From Flemingiibacterium sp045634005 (GTDB lineage Bacteria > Bacillota > Clostridia > Oscillospirales > CAG-272): DNA of 64,000 nt. Positions within the stretch are counted from its first letter, which is position 1, and the number at the start of each line of letters is the position of its first letter. The DNA lies in the NCBI GenBank assembly GCA_045634005.1, contig JAZQZL010000023.1, forward strand, positions 1 through 64,000, in the 5' to 3' direction. The position numbers and the translations under genes were made by a program. Shown one piece after another: positions 48,411 through 56,737 of this stretch. The notes under the pieces are model-generated. The model ran no database searches. It was not told the DNA's origin and was given only the letters and a program-made list of their open reading frames with translations.

Positions 48411-48500
48411 CACTTGTTGAAATTTATAGAAGGGCCTGCCTTGAAGGGTGCAAGATCATTAACCGGTGAAAAACAATATTCCAAGCCAAGTATAAAGAAT

Positions 48501-49280
48501 CTATAATGACTTCTTTTTGAATTTTGAGGGTGTTGTTTTTGTGACACTTCTGAAAACATTTCTAAAATGATTTTCAGAATTAAAGCCAACCAATCTGCTT
48601 ACAGTAGAAACAGAATAGTTAGTTCTTTCTAAATACTGTATTGCAATATTAATTTTTATGGAGTTCAAAAAGTTAACGGGAGTCTGCCCGAGTTCCTTTT
48701 GAAACAGGTGGTAAAGTGTAGACTCACTAACACAGCACTTCTTTGCTAAATCGACAACAGAGAACTCGTTGTTCCAATTATCCGTAATAAATTCAATAGC
48801 TGTTTGTAAGGTTTTGTCGTACGAAATATTTGACAGTACCATTTTAGGGATCACCTTTTGAAGTAGCTTATAAAACAGTGAATATGCTTCCAATTCCTTA
48901 AAACAGTCGGTTTCCTCAGCGCCGTCTGGTGACAGTAGATTGGATATCTCCAAGAGGTCGCTCTTGATTTCATTATCGCAATAAATAATTTGAGGCTCAT
49001 ATCGGAATTGCTCATAGTGGATAAAGCAGCTCACGTAAACCACTTCAATTTCAGGTGTACCGTGCCATTCAGAATAACAGTAAATGTTTTCCGGAATAAA
49101 TACGGTGTCACCTTCGGTTACGGTTAGTTTTTTATTCAGATATATATATGTGCCGCTACCCTTCATAATAACGCCGATTCGGGTTTTTCTTTGACTATTG
49201 TTTCCGCGGCAAAAATGATAGTTATTAAATGTGTGCTTTGATGTGGAAAGCTCCGACACGTAGATTTTCCCGCTTTGCAT
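48501..49280 (-). CDS. AraC-family regulator of the second sugar cluster
   Basis: ATG 49280 follows TTGGAGG; a longer frame to 49508 runs through the promoters and is not real. The 259-residue protein has a cupin-type N-terminus (about 30-100, GSGTYIYLNKKLTVTEGDTVFI), a helical dimer part, and two helix-turn-helix units at the end (FSVVDLAKKCCVSESTLYHLF and VSTVSRLVGFNSENHFRNVF). It is divergent from the oxidoreductase operon and its promoter overlaps that operon's promoter. It probably senses a sugar and controls that operon. Confidence 0.9.
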   Translation of the reverse strand: MQSGKIYVSELSTSKHTFNNYHFCRGNNSQRKTRIGVIMKGSGTYIYLNKKLTVTEGDTVFIPENIYCYSEWHGTPEIEVVYVSCFIHYEQFRYEPQIIYCDNEIKSDLLEISNLLSPDGAEETDCFKELEAYSLFYKLLQKVIPKMVLSNISYDKTLQTAIEFITDNWNNEFSVVDLAKKCCVSESTLYHLFQKELGQTPVNFLNSIKINIAIQYLERTNYSVSTVSRLVGFNSENHFRNVFRSVTKTTPSKFKKKSL

Positions 49281-49331
49281 CTTTTTATATACCTCCAACA
49301 CAGCGCATTGCAGAATAGTTACTTTTTTTAC

Positions 49332-49360
49332 AGTATACCATATTGAACGGATTTTTGCAA
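49332..49360 (-). promoter_or_regulatory. Promoter of the AraC gene
   Basis: On the minus strand TTGCAA (49355-49360), a 17-base spacer and TATACT (49332-49337). It overlaps the plus-strand promoter. Confidence 0.6.
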
Positions 49361-49371
49361 GATGATATAAT
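49343..49371 (+). promoter_or_regulatory. Promoter of the oxidoreductase operon
   Basis: TTGAAC (49343-49348), a 17-base spacer and TATAAT (49366-49371). It overlaps the divergent AraC-gene promoter by 18 bases, so the two cannot be bound together. Confidence 0.6.
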
Positions 49372-49470
49372 AAAAACAGTACGGAAAATGATTTGTATAA
49401 AAGATTCAGCGAGCTGTTATAGTCTGTGAATATCTCAAAAAACACACTTAAAGGAGAAAGAGTACTGACT

Positions 49471-50466
49471 ATGAATAAGATCAAAATAGCGCAAATAGGA
49501 ACAAGCATGCACAGTCACGGAAATTTCATTTGGGATAGCATTACAAAGCAAAACGACATTTTTGACGTTGTCGGATATGCATTCCCCGAGAACGAAAGAG
49601 AAAAATTCCCGGAGCGTGCGAAGGCATTTGACGGTTATAAGGAAATGACTGTTGATGAAATATTAAACGATCCGGAAATTGAAGCGGTCGCAGTTGAAAC
49701 AGAGGAAATATATATCACAAAATATGCACTTATGGCTGCAAATGCCGGCAAGCATCTTCACATGGAAAAGCCCGGCGGTGTTGACCTTGCCGACTTTGAA
49801 AAGCTTGTTGAAATATTACGCTCAAAAAATCTGACCTTTTCGGTGGGGTATATGTTTCGCTTCAATCCGAAGATTAAGGAAGCACTTGAAAAGGTAAAAA
49901 GCGGCGAGCTTGGCAAAATATATTCGGTTGAAGCACATATGAGCATCAGGCATTCAGCCGAGTTCAGACAGTGGCTTGAAAATTTCCCCGGTGGAATGAC
50001 GTTCTTTTTGGGCTGCCATTTGATAGATTTGATATATCAAATTCAAGGAGAGCCGCAAGAAATCATTCCTCTTAACTCTTCAACCGGAACCGGTGGGGTC
50101 ACTGCCGATGATTACGGAATGGTAGTATTCAAATATGAAAACGGCGTATCCTTTGCGAAAGCCTGCTCCAATGAAAGCGGCGGATTTTTAAGAAGACAGC
50201 TTGTTCTTTGCGGTGAAAACGGCACCGTAGAAATAAGGCCTCTCGAGGTTTCGGTAGAGAAAGAACAGTATACCGTGATGAACGAGGTTTACAACGCCGC
50301 GGGCCGCAGAGATTGGCAGACAAGCAAGTCGGAGCTGCATGACCGTTATGATGGTATGATGCGCAATTTCGCTGAAATTGTGAGAGGAAAAGAAAATCCA
50401 TATTCTTATGATTATGAGCTTGGTCTTTATAAGTTGATACTTAGATCATGCGGAAAGGAAGTATAA
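49471..50466 (+). CDS. Gfo/Idh/MocA oxidoreductase (second cluster)
   Basis: The 331-residue protein has a Rossmann part with IAQIGTSMHSHGNFIW (a variant of the usual GxGxxG), HMEKPGGVDLADFE with the catalytic Lys, and GGMTFFLGCHLIDLIY with the His and Asp of the active site. ATG 49471 is chosen because the fold starts there and AAAGGAG lies upstream. It overlaps nothing, and the alcohol dehydrogenase gene begins two bases after its stop. A dehydrogenase for a sugar or inositol is likely. Confidence 0.88.
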   Translation: MNKIKIAQIGTSMHSHGNFIWDSITKQNDIFDVVGYAFPENEREKFPERAKAFDGYKEMTVDEILNDPEIEAVAVETEEIYITKYALMAANAGKHLHMEKPGGVDLADFEKLVEILRSKNLTFSVGYMFRFNPKIKEALEKVKSGELGKIYSVEAHMSIRHSAEFRQWLENFPGGMTFFLGCHLIDLIYQIQGEPQEIIPLNSSTGTGGVTADDYGMVVFKYENGVSFAKACSNESGGFLRRQLVLCGENGTVEIRPLEVSVEKEQYTVMNEVYNAAGRRDWQTSKSELHDRYDGMMRNFAEIVRGKENPYSYDYELGLYKLILRSCGKEV

Positions 50467-50468
50467 TT

Positions 50469-51485
50469 ATGCAAACAAAACAAATTGTATTTACCGCACT
50501 TCGCGTAGCGGAGCTTCTTGAGGTGCCGTGCTTGCCGCCCAAGGAAAACGAGGTCACGGTAAGCCTCGAATATTCGGCAATAAGCTCCGGAACAGAAAGA
50601 GCTAACTTTATTGGACTTAGAAACGGACTGCACGTTGCAGAGGATAAAGAACCTGCTTATCCCAGAGCGGTTGGTTACAGTGCCGCGGGCGTTGTTACTG
50701 AAATCGGCAGCAACGTAACCGACATTAAAGTCGGAGATAAGGTCGTTGTATTTTGGGGAAAGCATAAAAAGAATATTACTATCAGCAGAAATAATGTAAT
50801 CAAAATTCCCGACGGCGTTTCCGAGAAGGAAGCCGCACTGGCGTTTATTTCCACCTTCCCACTTGGCGCTATAAGAAAAACAAAGCTGGAAATCGGCGAA
50901 TCCGCTATGGTAATGGGACTTGGTATTCTCGGTATATTTGCAGTTCAGGAATTAAGAGCGTCAGGAGCATATCCGGTTATTGCCGTTGATCCTGTAAAGG
51001 AGCGCAGAGAGCTTGCTTTAAAAATGGGTGCTGACTATGCGCTTGACCCCACAGACGATAATTTTATCAAGGACGTTCTCGCTTTGAGTGACGGTGGAGT
51101 AAACGTCTGTATTGAGGTAACAGGACTTGGTGTCGGACTGATTCAGACACTTGAGTGTATGAAGGAAATGGGCAGAGTTGCACTTTTGGGATGCACACGA
51201 AGCTCTCATTTTGAAATTGATTATTACGGCAAGGTTCACGGTCGTGGAATAACGCTGATCGGCGCACATACGATGGCACGCCCAAAGACAGAGTCATCGG
51301 CAGGACTATGGACAGACGTAGACGATTTGAAAGCCGTTTTTAACCTCATCAAAGGCAAACGCCTCAATTTTGCGGATATGATCTTCGAAATTCATTCTCC
51401 AAATGACGCAAACGAGGTTTATAACAGACTTGCAGATGAAAAGAATTTCCCTGTAGGCGTGTTGTTTGATTGGAAGAATATCTAA
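50469..51485 (+). CDS. Medium-chain dehydrogenase/reductase (zinc-type)
   Basis: The 338-residue protein has a GroES-like domain (about 1-140, VSLEYSAISSGTE and AVGYSAAGVVTEIG) and a Rossmann domain (MVMGLGILGIFAVQEL). The usual zinc-site residues of alcohol dehydrogenases are mostly absent, as in threonine-dehydrogenase-like members that pair with Gfo/Idh proteins. GGAAG precedes ATG 50469. It is followed 15 bases later by a second such enzyme. The substrate is unknown. Confidence 0.83.
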   Translation: MQTKQIVFTALRVAELLEVPCLPPKENEVTVSLEYSAISSGTERANFIGLRNGLHVAEDKEPAYPRAVGYSAAGVVTEIGSNVTDIKVGDKVVVFWGKHKKNITISRNNVIKIPDGVSEKEAALAFISTFPLGAIRKTKLEIGESAMVMGLGILGIFAVQELRASGAYPVIAVDPVKERRELALKMGADYALDPTDDNFIKDVLALSDGGVNVCIEVTGLGVGLIQTLECMKEMGRVALLGCTRSSHFEIDYYGKVHGRGITLIGAHTMARPKTESSAGLWTDVDDLKAVFNLIKGKRLNFADMIFEIHSPNDANEVYNRLADEKNFPVGVLFDWKNI

Positions 51486-51500
51486 AAAGGAGAAAGCGGA

Positions 51501-52478
51501 ATGAAAGCAATACTTGTAAATGAGGACAAAAGCTTAAGATGGGATAACGTTCCGGATCCCGTTCTCGGCGAAGATGAAGTCTTGGTAAAGGTTGAATATG
51601 CGGCGCTGAACCGTGCAGACCTTATGCAAAGAGAGGGCGACTATCCGCCGCCCGAGGGCTGTCCGGAATGGATGGGCCTTGAGGTTTCTGGCGAAATTGT
51701 TGAAATGACAGAGGGCGCCAAGGAAAAATCAAATTACAAGATCGGCGATAAGGTTTGTGCACTGCTTGGCGGCGGCGGTTATGCAGAATTTGTTTCTGTC
51801 AAGTATGATATGTGTATGCCTGTGCCAAAGAATTGCACAATGGCGGAAGCTGCGGCAATTCCCGAGGCATTTGCCACGGCATATCTCAAGCTGTTCGTCG
51901 AAGGACACGCCAAAGCAGGGGATACATTACTTATGCAGGCAGGTGCAAGTGGACTTGCCAGCGTTATTATACCTATGGCAAAAGCATTTGGCCTTCGCGT
52001 TATTACAACGGTCATAAGCGATCCCCAAAACATTAAGCATCTCGGGGCAGATCTCGTAGTTGACACAAGAGTGCAGAATCTGCCTGAAATACTCAAAAAG
52101 GAAGAAGCGGAAGGCAGGGCTGTTGACATTGCAATCGACTGTCTTGGTTCTCAGAATCTTGGTGACTGTCTGCCATATGTAAAGTATGGATGCCGCTGGA
52201 TAGTGATTGCGGCTCTTGCCGGATCAAATACGACAATCGACCTTAAAAACATTTACAAGAAGAACATCAGAATTGTTGGCAGCACACTCCGCTCACGCAC
52301 GCCTCAAATGAAGGCTGAAATTCTTGCAAAGCTTGTCGATGAGATTTGGGGAAAGGTAGCAGACGGCGCTATAAAGCCTACCGTATACAAGATTCTCCCG
52401 ATTAGTGAGGCTGAAGCGGCACACGATATTCTTTACCGCGGCGAAAATATAGGCAAGGTAGTGCTAAAGGTACAATAA
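51501..52478 (+). CDS. Quinone oxidoreductase-like dehydrogenase
   Basis: The 325-residue protein is a zinc-free member of the medium-chain family (QOR/PIG3-like). It shows VEYAALNRADLMQREGDYPPP, GLEVSGEIVE, GDKVCALLGGGGYAEF, AAAIPEAFATAYLKL and the NADPH loop MQAGASGLASVIIPMAKAF. AAAGGAG sets the start. It likely reduces a quinone or an enone. It closes the operon; a perfect hairpin terminator follows between it and the convergent isomerase gene. Confidence 0.88.
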   Translation: MKAILVNEDKSLRWDNVPDPVLGEDEVLVKVEYAALNRADLMQREGDYPPPEGCPEWMGLEVSGEIVEMTEGAKEKSNYKIGDKVCALLGGGGYAEFVSVKYDMCMPVPKNCTMAEAAAIPEAFATAYLKLFVEGHAKAGDTLLMQAGASGLASVIIPMAKAFGLRVITTVISDPQNIKHLGADLVVDTRVQNLPEILKKEEAEGRAVDIAIDCLGSQNLGDCLPYVKYGCRWIVIAALAGSNTTIDLKNIYKKNIRIVGSTLRSRTPQMKAEILAKLVDEIWGKVADGAIKPTVYKILPISEAEAAHDILYRGENIGKVVLKVQ

Positions 52479-52515
52479 AGATTGTAGCCCACAACTAAAT
52501 ACATTTACAAAAGAA

Positions 52516-52549
52516 AAACGGCAGTACAGAAATTTCTGTGCTGCCGTTT
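52516..52549. terminator. Bidirectional terminator
   Basis: AAACGGCAGTACAGAAA pairs with TTTCTGTGCTGCCGTTT and lies between convergent genes. Confidence 0.85.
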
Positions 52550-52597
52550 CTTGTATGGACAAAAAGGAGGAGCATACGCTCCTCCAAGTTTATTAGG

Positions 52598-53422
52598 TTA
52601 CAGCTTTGCAATAAGATCAGCAAGCCAATCGGCGGATTCAATAGTTCTCTTGAAAATGTCAAATTCGGAGTTGACCTCAACGGTAACGGTGCCGTGAGTC
52701 CAGCCCGAAGCATTGATTATCTTCATCGCCTCGGCGTTCTTAACGAAGCCTCCGCCAAGCTCAAGGCTGTCGTAAACGACACCGTCGCGAAGGAGTCCCT
52801 CGCCGTCGGTCACCTTGAGGTCCTTGAGATGCACGTAAACCACGCGGTCGATAAAAGCCTTAAGACCCTCGATCTCGTCAACGCCTGCGAGAGGGAAGTT
52901 GCCGCTGTCGTATGTAAACATAAGTGTCGGGTTATTATCAAGAAGATATTTGATATCCTCGATAGATGCGTATGCGCTTTTCTTAACGGAGAAATCCTCA
53001 ACGGTTACGGTGATCGGAAGATCCTTGGCATATTCGCAAAGGTCGTGGAACTGCTCACGCAGCGCCTTAACGTAGTCGCCCTGCTTCTCGGCAGGTAAGC
53101 CTGCAGGTATCTGCGGCACGTTCATAAAATACGGGCTGCCTATGGATACGGCCTTGTTTATCGCGTTTTTCATATAGTCAAGCGACGCTATGTATTTCTC
53201 GCGCGTGTCAAACTCAAGCGGAGCAAAGCCGTGTACGGAAGCTGCCTGCATACCTGCGCGTGCGAGCATAGCGTTTGTGTCGTCGTTTATTTCCTTCGAG
53301 TTGAAGTCGAGCTCTACGATGCCGTGTTCGCGTCCCTTGGCGAGGGCCTCGTCAACATCGCGTGCCAAGCCTTCTCTTACACCTGCGTTAAGCTGTCCGA
53401 AAAACGATCCTATCTTATACAT
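52598..53422 (-). CDS. Sugar phosphate isomerase/epimerase family protein (second cluster)
   Basis: The 274-residue TIM barrel shows YKIGSFFGQLNAGVREGL, IVELDFNSKEIN, AASVHGFAPLEF, ITVTVEDFSVKKSAY with a metal Glu, MFTYDSGNFPLAG and VVYVHLKDLKVTDGEG with metal-binding His. It is on the opposite strand from the oxidoreductase operon but converges with it, and may supply the isomerase or lyase partner. Its base composition matches the first sugar operon more than the adjacent AT-richer cluster. The substrate is unknown. Confidence 0.85.
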   Translation of the reverse strand: MYKIGSFFGQLNAGVREGLARDVDEALAKGREHGIVELDFNSKEINDDTNAMLARAGMQAASVHGFAPLEFDTREKYIASLDYMKNAINKAVSIGSPYFMNVPQIPAGLPAEKQGDYVKALREQFHDLCEYAKDLPITVTVEDFSVKKSAYASIEDIKYLLDNNPTLMFTYDSGNFPLAGVDEIEGLKAFIDRVVYVHLKDLKVTDGEGLLRDGVVYDSLELGGGFVKNAEAMKIINASGWTHGTVTVEVNSEFDIFKRTIESADWLADLIAKL

Positions 53423-53485
53423 ATTGATTACCCCTTTTGGTGAAATTTTGCTTTAGTTAAGTATATCACAAGTGTACTTATGCTG

Positions 53486-54361
53486 TCAAGTCATTTTTTT
53501 ACTCCGGACATTTTTATAATATCCGGCGCGCATACAGCGCTTGCAGAGCGCCTCGGTGCATTCGTGGCGTGTAAATCCGTCGTATATGGCGCGTGCACGC
53601 TCGGTTGCGAGTATCTTCTCGAGCGGTGTGACGAAAAGATTGCCAAGCGGTATGTCGCCGTCGCGGTCAAGGCAGCACGGCACGACCGTGCCGTCGGCGA
53701 GCACACCGATCTGATCGCGCAGTCCGTAGCAAAAGCCAGCGTCGGAGAGTACGTCGCCGTTTACGTCGGGCCAGTCGAATTTTTCGCCCCATTCGAGGAA
53801 AACGCGTGAGGTTAGTCGGTATCCGGAGCGCGTTTGCACCCATTCGGCGGGGAAGTATTCGTGCATCAACGCGAGGATCTGGCCGTTTTTGGTGTTGAGC
53901 GCGCCGTCGGCTCTGCCGTCGAGGTTCCATAGGCGAAGCACGGTGATAATGCCTGCATCGGCGGCTTTTTTCGCGAATTCAAGGCAGCCGTTTACGTAGT
54001 CCTCAAAGGGAAGGACGAGGTCGTTTGCCTCGAAGGAGTGAAGGGAAATGCTGACCTTATGCGGCGCGGCGGATATAAGCGAGTCGCCTTTGCTTTTGAG
54101 AAGCGTGCCGTTTGTGGTTATGACCGATTTGAGCCCGAGCGAGGTCGCAATTTCGATAAATCGCGGCAGCAGCATATGCGCCGTCGGCTCGCCCATCAGG
54201 TGATAGTATAAGTACTCCGCCCACGGCGCGACACGCTTGGCGAGCGCGGTGAACTCCGCTTCGGTGAGGCTTTTCGGCGTGCGGCGTGTACCGGGACAGA
54301 ACGCGCAGGAAAGGTTACAGCGGTTGGTTATTTCGAGGTATACCTTGCGGTGATTTGACAT
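53486..54361 (-). CDS. Radical SAM/SPASM protein
   Basis: The 291-residue enzyme has the radical SAM cluster CNLSCAFC near residue 14 and the glycine-rich GEPT segment, then a SPASM-type C-terminus with several Cys (GFCYGLRDQIGVLADGTVVPCCLD, then CTEALCKRC). SPASM members modify peptides or proteins, or act in cofactor synthesis. No small precursor peptide gene is seen close by. It is a single gene with the start at ATG 54361. The substrate is unknown. Confidence 0.88.
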   Translation of the reverse strand: MSNHRKVYLEITNRCNLSCAFCPGTRRTPKSLTEAEFTALAKRVAPWAEYLYYHLMGEPTAHMLLPRFIEIATSLGLKSVITTNGTLLKSKGDSLISAAPHKVSISLHSFEANDLVLPFEDYVNGCLEFAKKAADAGIITVLRLWNLDGRADGALNTKNGQILALMHEYFPAEWVQTRSGYRLTSRVFLEWGEKFDWPDVNGDVLSDAGFCYGLRDQIGVLADGTVVPCCLDRDGDIPLGNLFVTPLEKILATERARAIYDGFTRHECTEALCKRCMRAGYYKNVRSKKMT

Positions 54362-54430
54362 TACGGCACCTTGCTTTCTTATACTGTGAGTTTAGTATAG
54401 CATATTTCGCTCGGTTTGTAAAGCGCAAAA

Positions 54431-54462
54431 AAAAGAAATCGCCAAACGGCGATTTCTTTTTT
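54431..54462 (-). terminator. Terminator of the small TM2-like gene
   Basis: GAAATCGCC-AAAC-GGCGATTTC with a T run on both strands. It sits just after the stop of the gene at 54473. Confidence 0.85.
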
Positions 54463-54472
54463 GTGAATATGA

Positions 54473-54700
54473 TTAGCCCTTAATGTAGCCGATGTTCTTT
54501 TCCTTTGCAGGATCAAACGTAAGGTTGCAGATAGAAGCAACGAGTACGTAGATACCCATGGTGATGATACCAAGGAAGAAGTAAGCAGCGGTTCTGGAGG
54601 TGTAACCCTCGGGCTTAAGAGAAGTATGGTTGATGATAAGGCTACCAATCCAACCGAGGAAGAATGTTAAAAGGAAACGAACGAGATTATTGTTTTGCAT
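54473..54700 (-). CDS. Small TM2-like membrane protein
   Basis: The 75-residue protein has two membrane helices (LVRFLLTFFLGWIGSLIIN and TAAYFFLGIITMGIYVLVASICN), with the TM2-type GWIG turn and a polar end (FDPAKEKNIGYIKG). ATG 54700 follows AAAGGAGG; the frame to 54829 covers the promoter. The function of such small TM2 proteins is unknown. It has its own strong promoter and terminator. Confidence 0.8.
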   Translation of the reverse strand: MQNNNLVRFLLTFFLGWIGSLIINHTSLKPEGYTSRTAAYFFLGIITMGIYVLVASICNLTFDPAKEKNIGYIKG

Positions 54701-54731
54701 TTTTATGTCCTCCTTTCTTAAGAACGTAACA

Positions 54732-54760
54732 ATTATATCACAATTTGGCGATATTGTCAA
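54732..54760 (-). promoter_or_regulatory. Promoter of the small TM2-like gene
   Basis: On the minus strand TTGACA (54755-54760), a 17-base spacer and TATAAT (54732-54737). Confidence 0.9.
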
Positions 54761-54848
54761 GGTTTTTTCTAAATTTATTAAAATAAATCGAATAATGTCA
54801 CAAAATGAGGATAAAGTATGAATGAACAAATCCGGGGAACCGATTATA

Positions 54849-55241
54849 TCAGCTCCAATGAAGCTCGTAATAAAACCAATAATCGCAAATCTTCTTTACG
54901 AAGCACCAATCAGTGCCTTTATTCGGTGTTCCAAAATAAACGCCGTCATCGGCTTCGCTGACGTCATTTTTTATTTTCTCGATATCGTTTCCAAAATAAA
55001 AATCGGGGAGTATGAATTCATTGCTTTCTGAATAATAATACCCGTAGTAAACACCGCCAATGCTGATGCCATCTGATGTATATTCATAGAATTCCTGACC
55101 GCTTTCGGGAGAAAAATATTCTTTGTTTTCCTCAACGTAATCGCATATTTCGCTATACATTTTACTTGATATGGACATTCCGTTACAGGCAGATAGAAAA
55201 ATAAAAACTGCGCAAAGTGTAAGGCGTGACAGTTTTTTCAT
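54849..55241 (-). CDS. Small lipoprotein
   Basis: The 130-residue protein has a lipoprotein signal (LTLCAVFIFLSAC, Cys at residue 19) and an acidic, Tyr-rich outer part (YYGYYYSESNEF). I do not recognise the family. ATG 55241 follows AAAGGAG. It begins within four bases of the stop of the four-helix-bundle gene, so the two are translated from one message. It is AT-rich, unlike the genes to its right. Confidence 0.7.
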   Translation of the reverse strand: MKKLSRLTLCAVFIFLSACNGMSISSKMYSEICDYVEENKEYFSPESGQEFYEYTSDGISIGGVYYGYYYSESNEFILPDFYFGNDIEKIKNDVSEADDGVYFGTPNKGTDWCFVKKICDYWFYYELHWS

Positions 55242-55585
55242 TTTGTACTCTCCTTTAACGTTTTGCACGATGCTATAAGCATACGTCTTATGCGGCCGCA
55301 CAGATTTCTGTATTTTTTAAAGATTTCTTCGTCTACGGTTTTAGTATTGTAGAGCAACTGAAACCAACCTTCCGTTTCGCTGCACTCTTTGAGTGCAATT
55401 TCAAATTTCGATAACATATCAGCTCTGCTTTGCCCGTAATTGGCCTCGCGAATATTGGCATAAACGCTGCTCGAGCTTTTTCGTAGTTGAAAGATAGTGT
55501 TAGAGGGAGCTTTTATATTTTGACAAAGCAATTCAACGTCGGTTGCAAGCTGTTCTGCGTAGGTTAGTAAATAGTTTTTAGCCAT
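55238..55585 (-). CDS. Four-helix-bundle protein (23S rRNA-intervening-sequence type)
   Basis: The 115-residue protein belongs to the S23/IVP four-helix-bundle family, first known from ORFs inside 23S rRNA intervening sequences and related to Avd of diversity-generating retroelements. It shows the family's conserved path: LATDVELLCQ, QLRKSSSSVYANIREANYG, FEIALKECSETEGW. ATG 55585 follows GAAGGAAG. It is not inside rRNA; it lies directly behind an array of small hairpins (55632-55815). It overlaps the small lipoprotein gene. The role is unknown, but the repeated link with hairpin repeats suggests a mobile unit. Confidence 0.9.
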   Translation of the reverse strand: MAKNYLLTYAEQLATDVELLCQNIKAPSNTIFQLRKSSSSVYANIREANYGQSRADMLSKFEIALKECSETEGWFQLLYNTKTVDEEIFKKYRNLCGRIRRMLIASCKTLKESTK

Positions 55586-55606
55586 TGTATCACTTCCTTC
55601 GAGCGT

Positions 55607-55634
55607 ATTATACAGACATCGGTAGCTAAATCAA
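55607..55634 (-). promoter_or_regulatory. Promoter of the four-helix gene
   Basis: On the minus strand TTGATT (55629-55634), a 16-base spacer and TATAAT (55607-55612). The -35 touches the first hairpin of the array. Confidence 0.55.
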
Positions 55635-55815
55635 TGGCGGAGCCATTGTATATCATCAAGGCGAAAGCCTTGTATATCGCCAACACGAAGTGTTGTATCT
55701 CATCAAGACGCAGGGGGATACACGCAGGTGCGTGATGAGATACAGCCCGAAGGGCTGATGATATACACCACGCTTCGCGCGGTGATGATATGCCAAGCCT
55801 GCGGCTTGGATAAAA
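55632..55815. repeat. Array of about seven short hairpins
   Basis: Seven small palindromes, such as CAATGGC-GGA-GCCATTG, CAACAC-GAA-GTGTTG, CAGCCC-GAA-GGGCTG and CCAAGCC-TGC-GGCTTGG, are joined by an 8-base linker TATATCAT. The linker reads TATATCAT in the left half and ATGATATA in the right half, so the array as a whole is also an inverted repeat. The stems differ in sequence while loops and linkers are kept. It lies directly upstream of the four-helix gene and is gene-free. Confidence 0.8.
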
Positions 55816-55846
55816 AAAGGAGTTTTGCAAAGCAAAAGTCCTTTTT

Positions 55847-55941
55847 TGGCGGAGAAGGAGAGATTTGAACTCTCGCGCCGGTTTAAATCCGACCTACACC
55901 CTTAGCAGGGGCGCCTCTTCGGCCAACTTGAGTACTTCTCC
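55847..55941 (-). tRNA. tRNA-Ser (GCT)
   Basis: The 95-base gene has acceptor GGAGAAG/CTTCTCC, a serine-type long variable arm, anticodon loop CTGCTAA with anticodon GCT (codons AGC and AGU), a T arm with GTTCAAATC, and an encoded CCA end. A second tRNA-Ser lies upstream on the same strand. Confidence 0.95.
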
Positions 55942-55980
55942 GTATATGCCGAACTAAATATTAAGCTCGCAAAAAGAAAA

Positions 55981-56071
55981 TGGCGGAGAGAGTGGGATTC
56001 GAACCCACGGCTCCCTCACGAGAGTCACCGGTTTTCAAGACCGGCTCCTTAAACCGCTCGGACATCTCTCC
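55981..56071 (-). tRNA. tRNA-Ser (TGA)
   Basis: The 91-base gene has acceptor GGAGAGA/TCTCTCC, anticodon stem CCGGT/ACCGG with anticodon TGA (codons UCA and relatives), a long variable arm, GGGTTCGAATCCC and an encoded CCA. It is first in a tandem pair with tRNA-Ser(GCT). Confidence 0.95.
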
Positions 56072-56102
56072 ACATGAGATGTTTTCTGATTGCAACATAT
56101 AT

Positions 56103-56131
56103 ATACTACCACAAACTTGGGGCGTTGTCAA
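56103..56131 (-). promoter_or_regulatory. Promoter of the tRNA-Ser pair
   Basis: On the minus strand TTGACA (56126-56131), a 17-base spacer and TAGTAT (56103-56108). Confidence 0.65.
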
Positions 56132-56216
56132 TAGGTTTTATAAAAATATTTTAACCTTTTCCACGCATATATATGGTGTTTTTCAAAAAATATTTACACA
56201 AATTTTCAAAAACCTC

Positions 56217-56245
56217 TTGCATTTATCCCCAATCTATGATACAAT
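56217..56245 (+). promoter_or_regulatory. Promoter of secG
   Basis: TTGCAT (56217-56222), a 17-base spacer and TACAAT (56240-56245). Confidence 0.7.
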
Positions 56246-56292
56246 GTCTATGTTTGATTTTACTGATAACAATTTTTTGGAGGACAATTAAA

Positions 56293-56721
56293 ATGTTTGA
56301 TATTATTATTGGTATTATTCTGCTCGTTGCAGCGGTATTCCTTATAGCTTCCGTTCTTCTTCAGAGCAGCAAGTCTCACAAGCTTCCCGGTACTATTTCC
56401 GGCGGCGCAGAAACCTTCTTTGGCAAGAATAAGGGATCGGCTATCGACCGTGTTCTCGGCAAGGTAACTGCTATCGTTGCTATTCTTTTCTGCGTACTTG
56501 TTGTTGTTATGTACGTTGCACAGGATCAGACCATCACTGTTGACACCGGTGCAGGCACCGGCACAAGCCAGCTTGCTCCCGAGCTTGGCGACACTGACGA
56601 GCACGATCACGACCACGATCACGCTGACGACACAACCGCAGCTGCTGACGATACCACTGCAGCAACTGACGACACCGCCGAGGCTGCTGACGATACTACT
56701 GAAGCAACCGACGCTGAATAA
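56293..56721 (+). CDS. secG: Preprotein translocase subunit SecG with an acidic tail
   Basis: SecG is the small SecYEG subunit that helps protein export. The first 75 residues are typical: a membrane helix (IIIGIILLVAAVFLIASVLLQ), the conserved cytoplasmic loop LPGTISGGAETFFGKNKG, and a second helix (VTAIVAILFCVLVVVMYVA). The protein then runs to 142 residues, about twice the usual length, with a tail of DEHDHDHDHADD followed by Thr/Ala/Asp repeats (about 98-142). ATG 56293 follows GGAGG by 9 bases. The tail may bind metal ions; no homologue with this tail is known to me. Confidence 0.93.
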   Translation: MFDIIIGIILLVAAVFLIASVLLQSSKSHKLPGTISGGAETFFGKNKGSAIDRVLGKVTAIVAILFCVLVVVMYVAQDQTITVDTGAGTGTSQLAPELGDTDEHDHDHDHADDTTAAADDTTAATDDTAEAADDTTEATDAE

Positions 56722-56737
56722 TTAAAACCGAATTTAC

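Noticed and set aside
55632..55815. CRISPR array
   Set aside because: The units are hairpins of different stem sequence with an 8-base linker, not identical repeats with unique spacers, and no cas genes are near.
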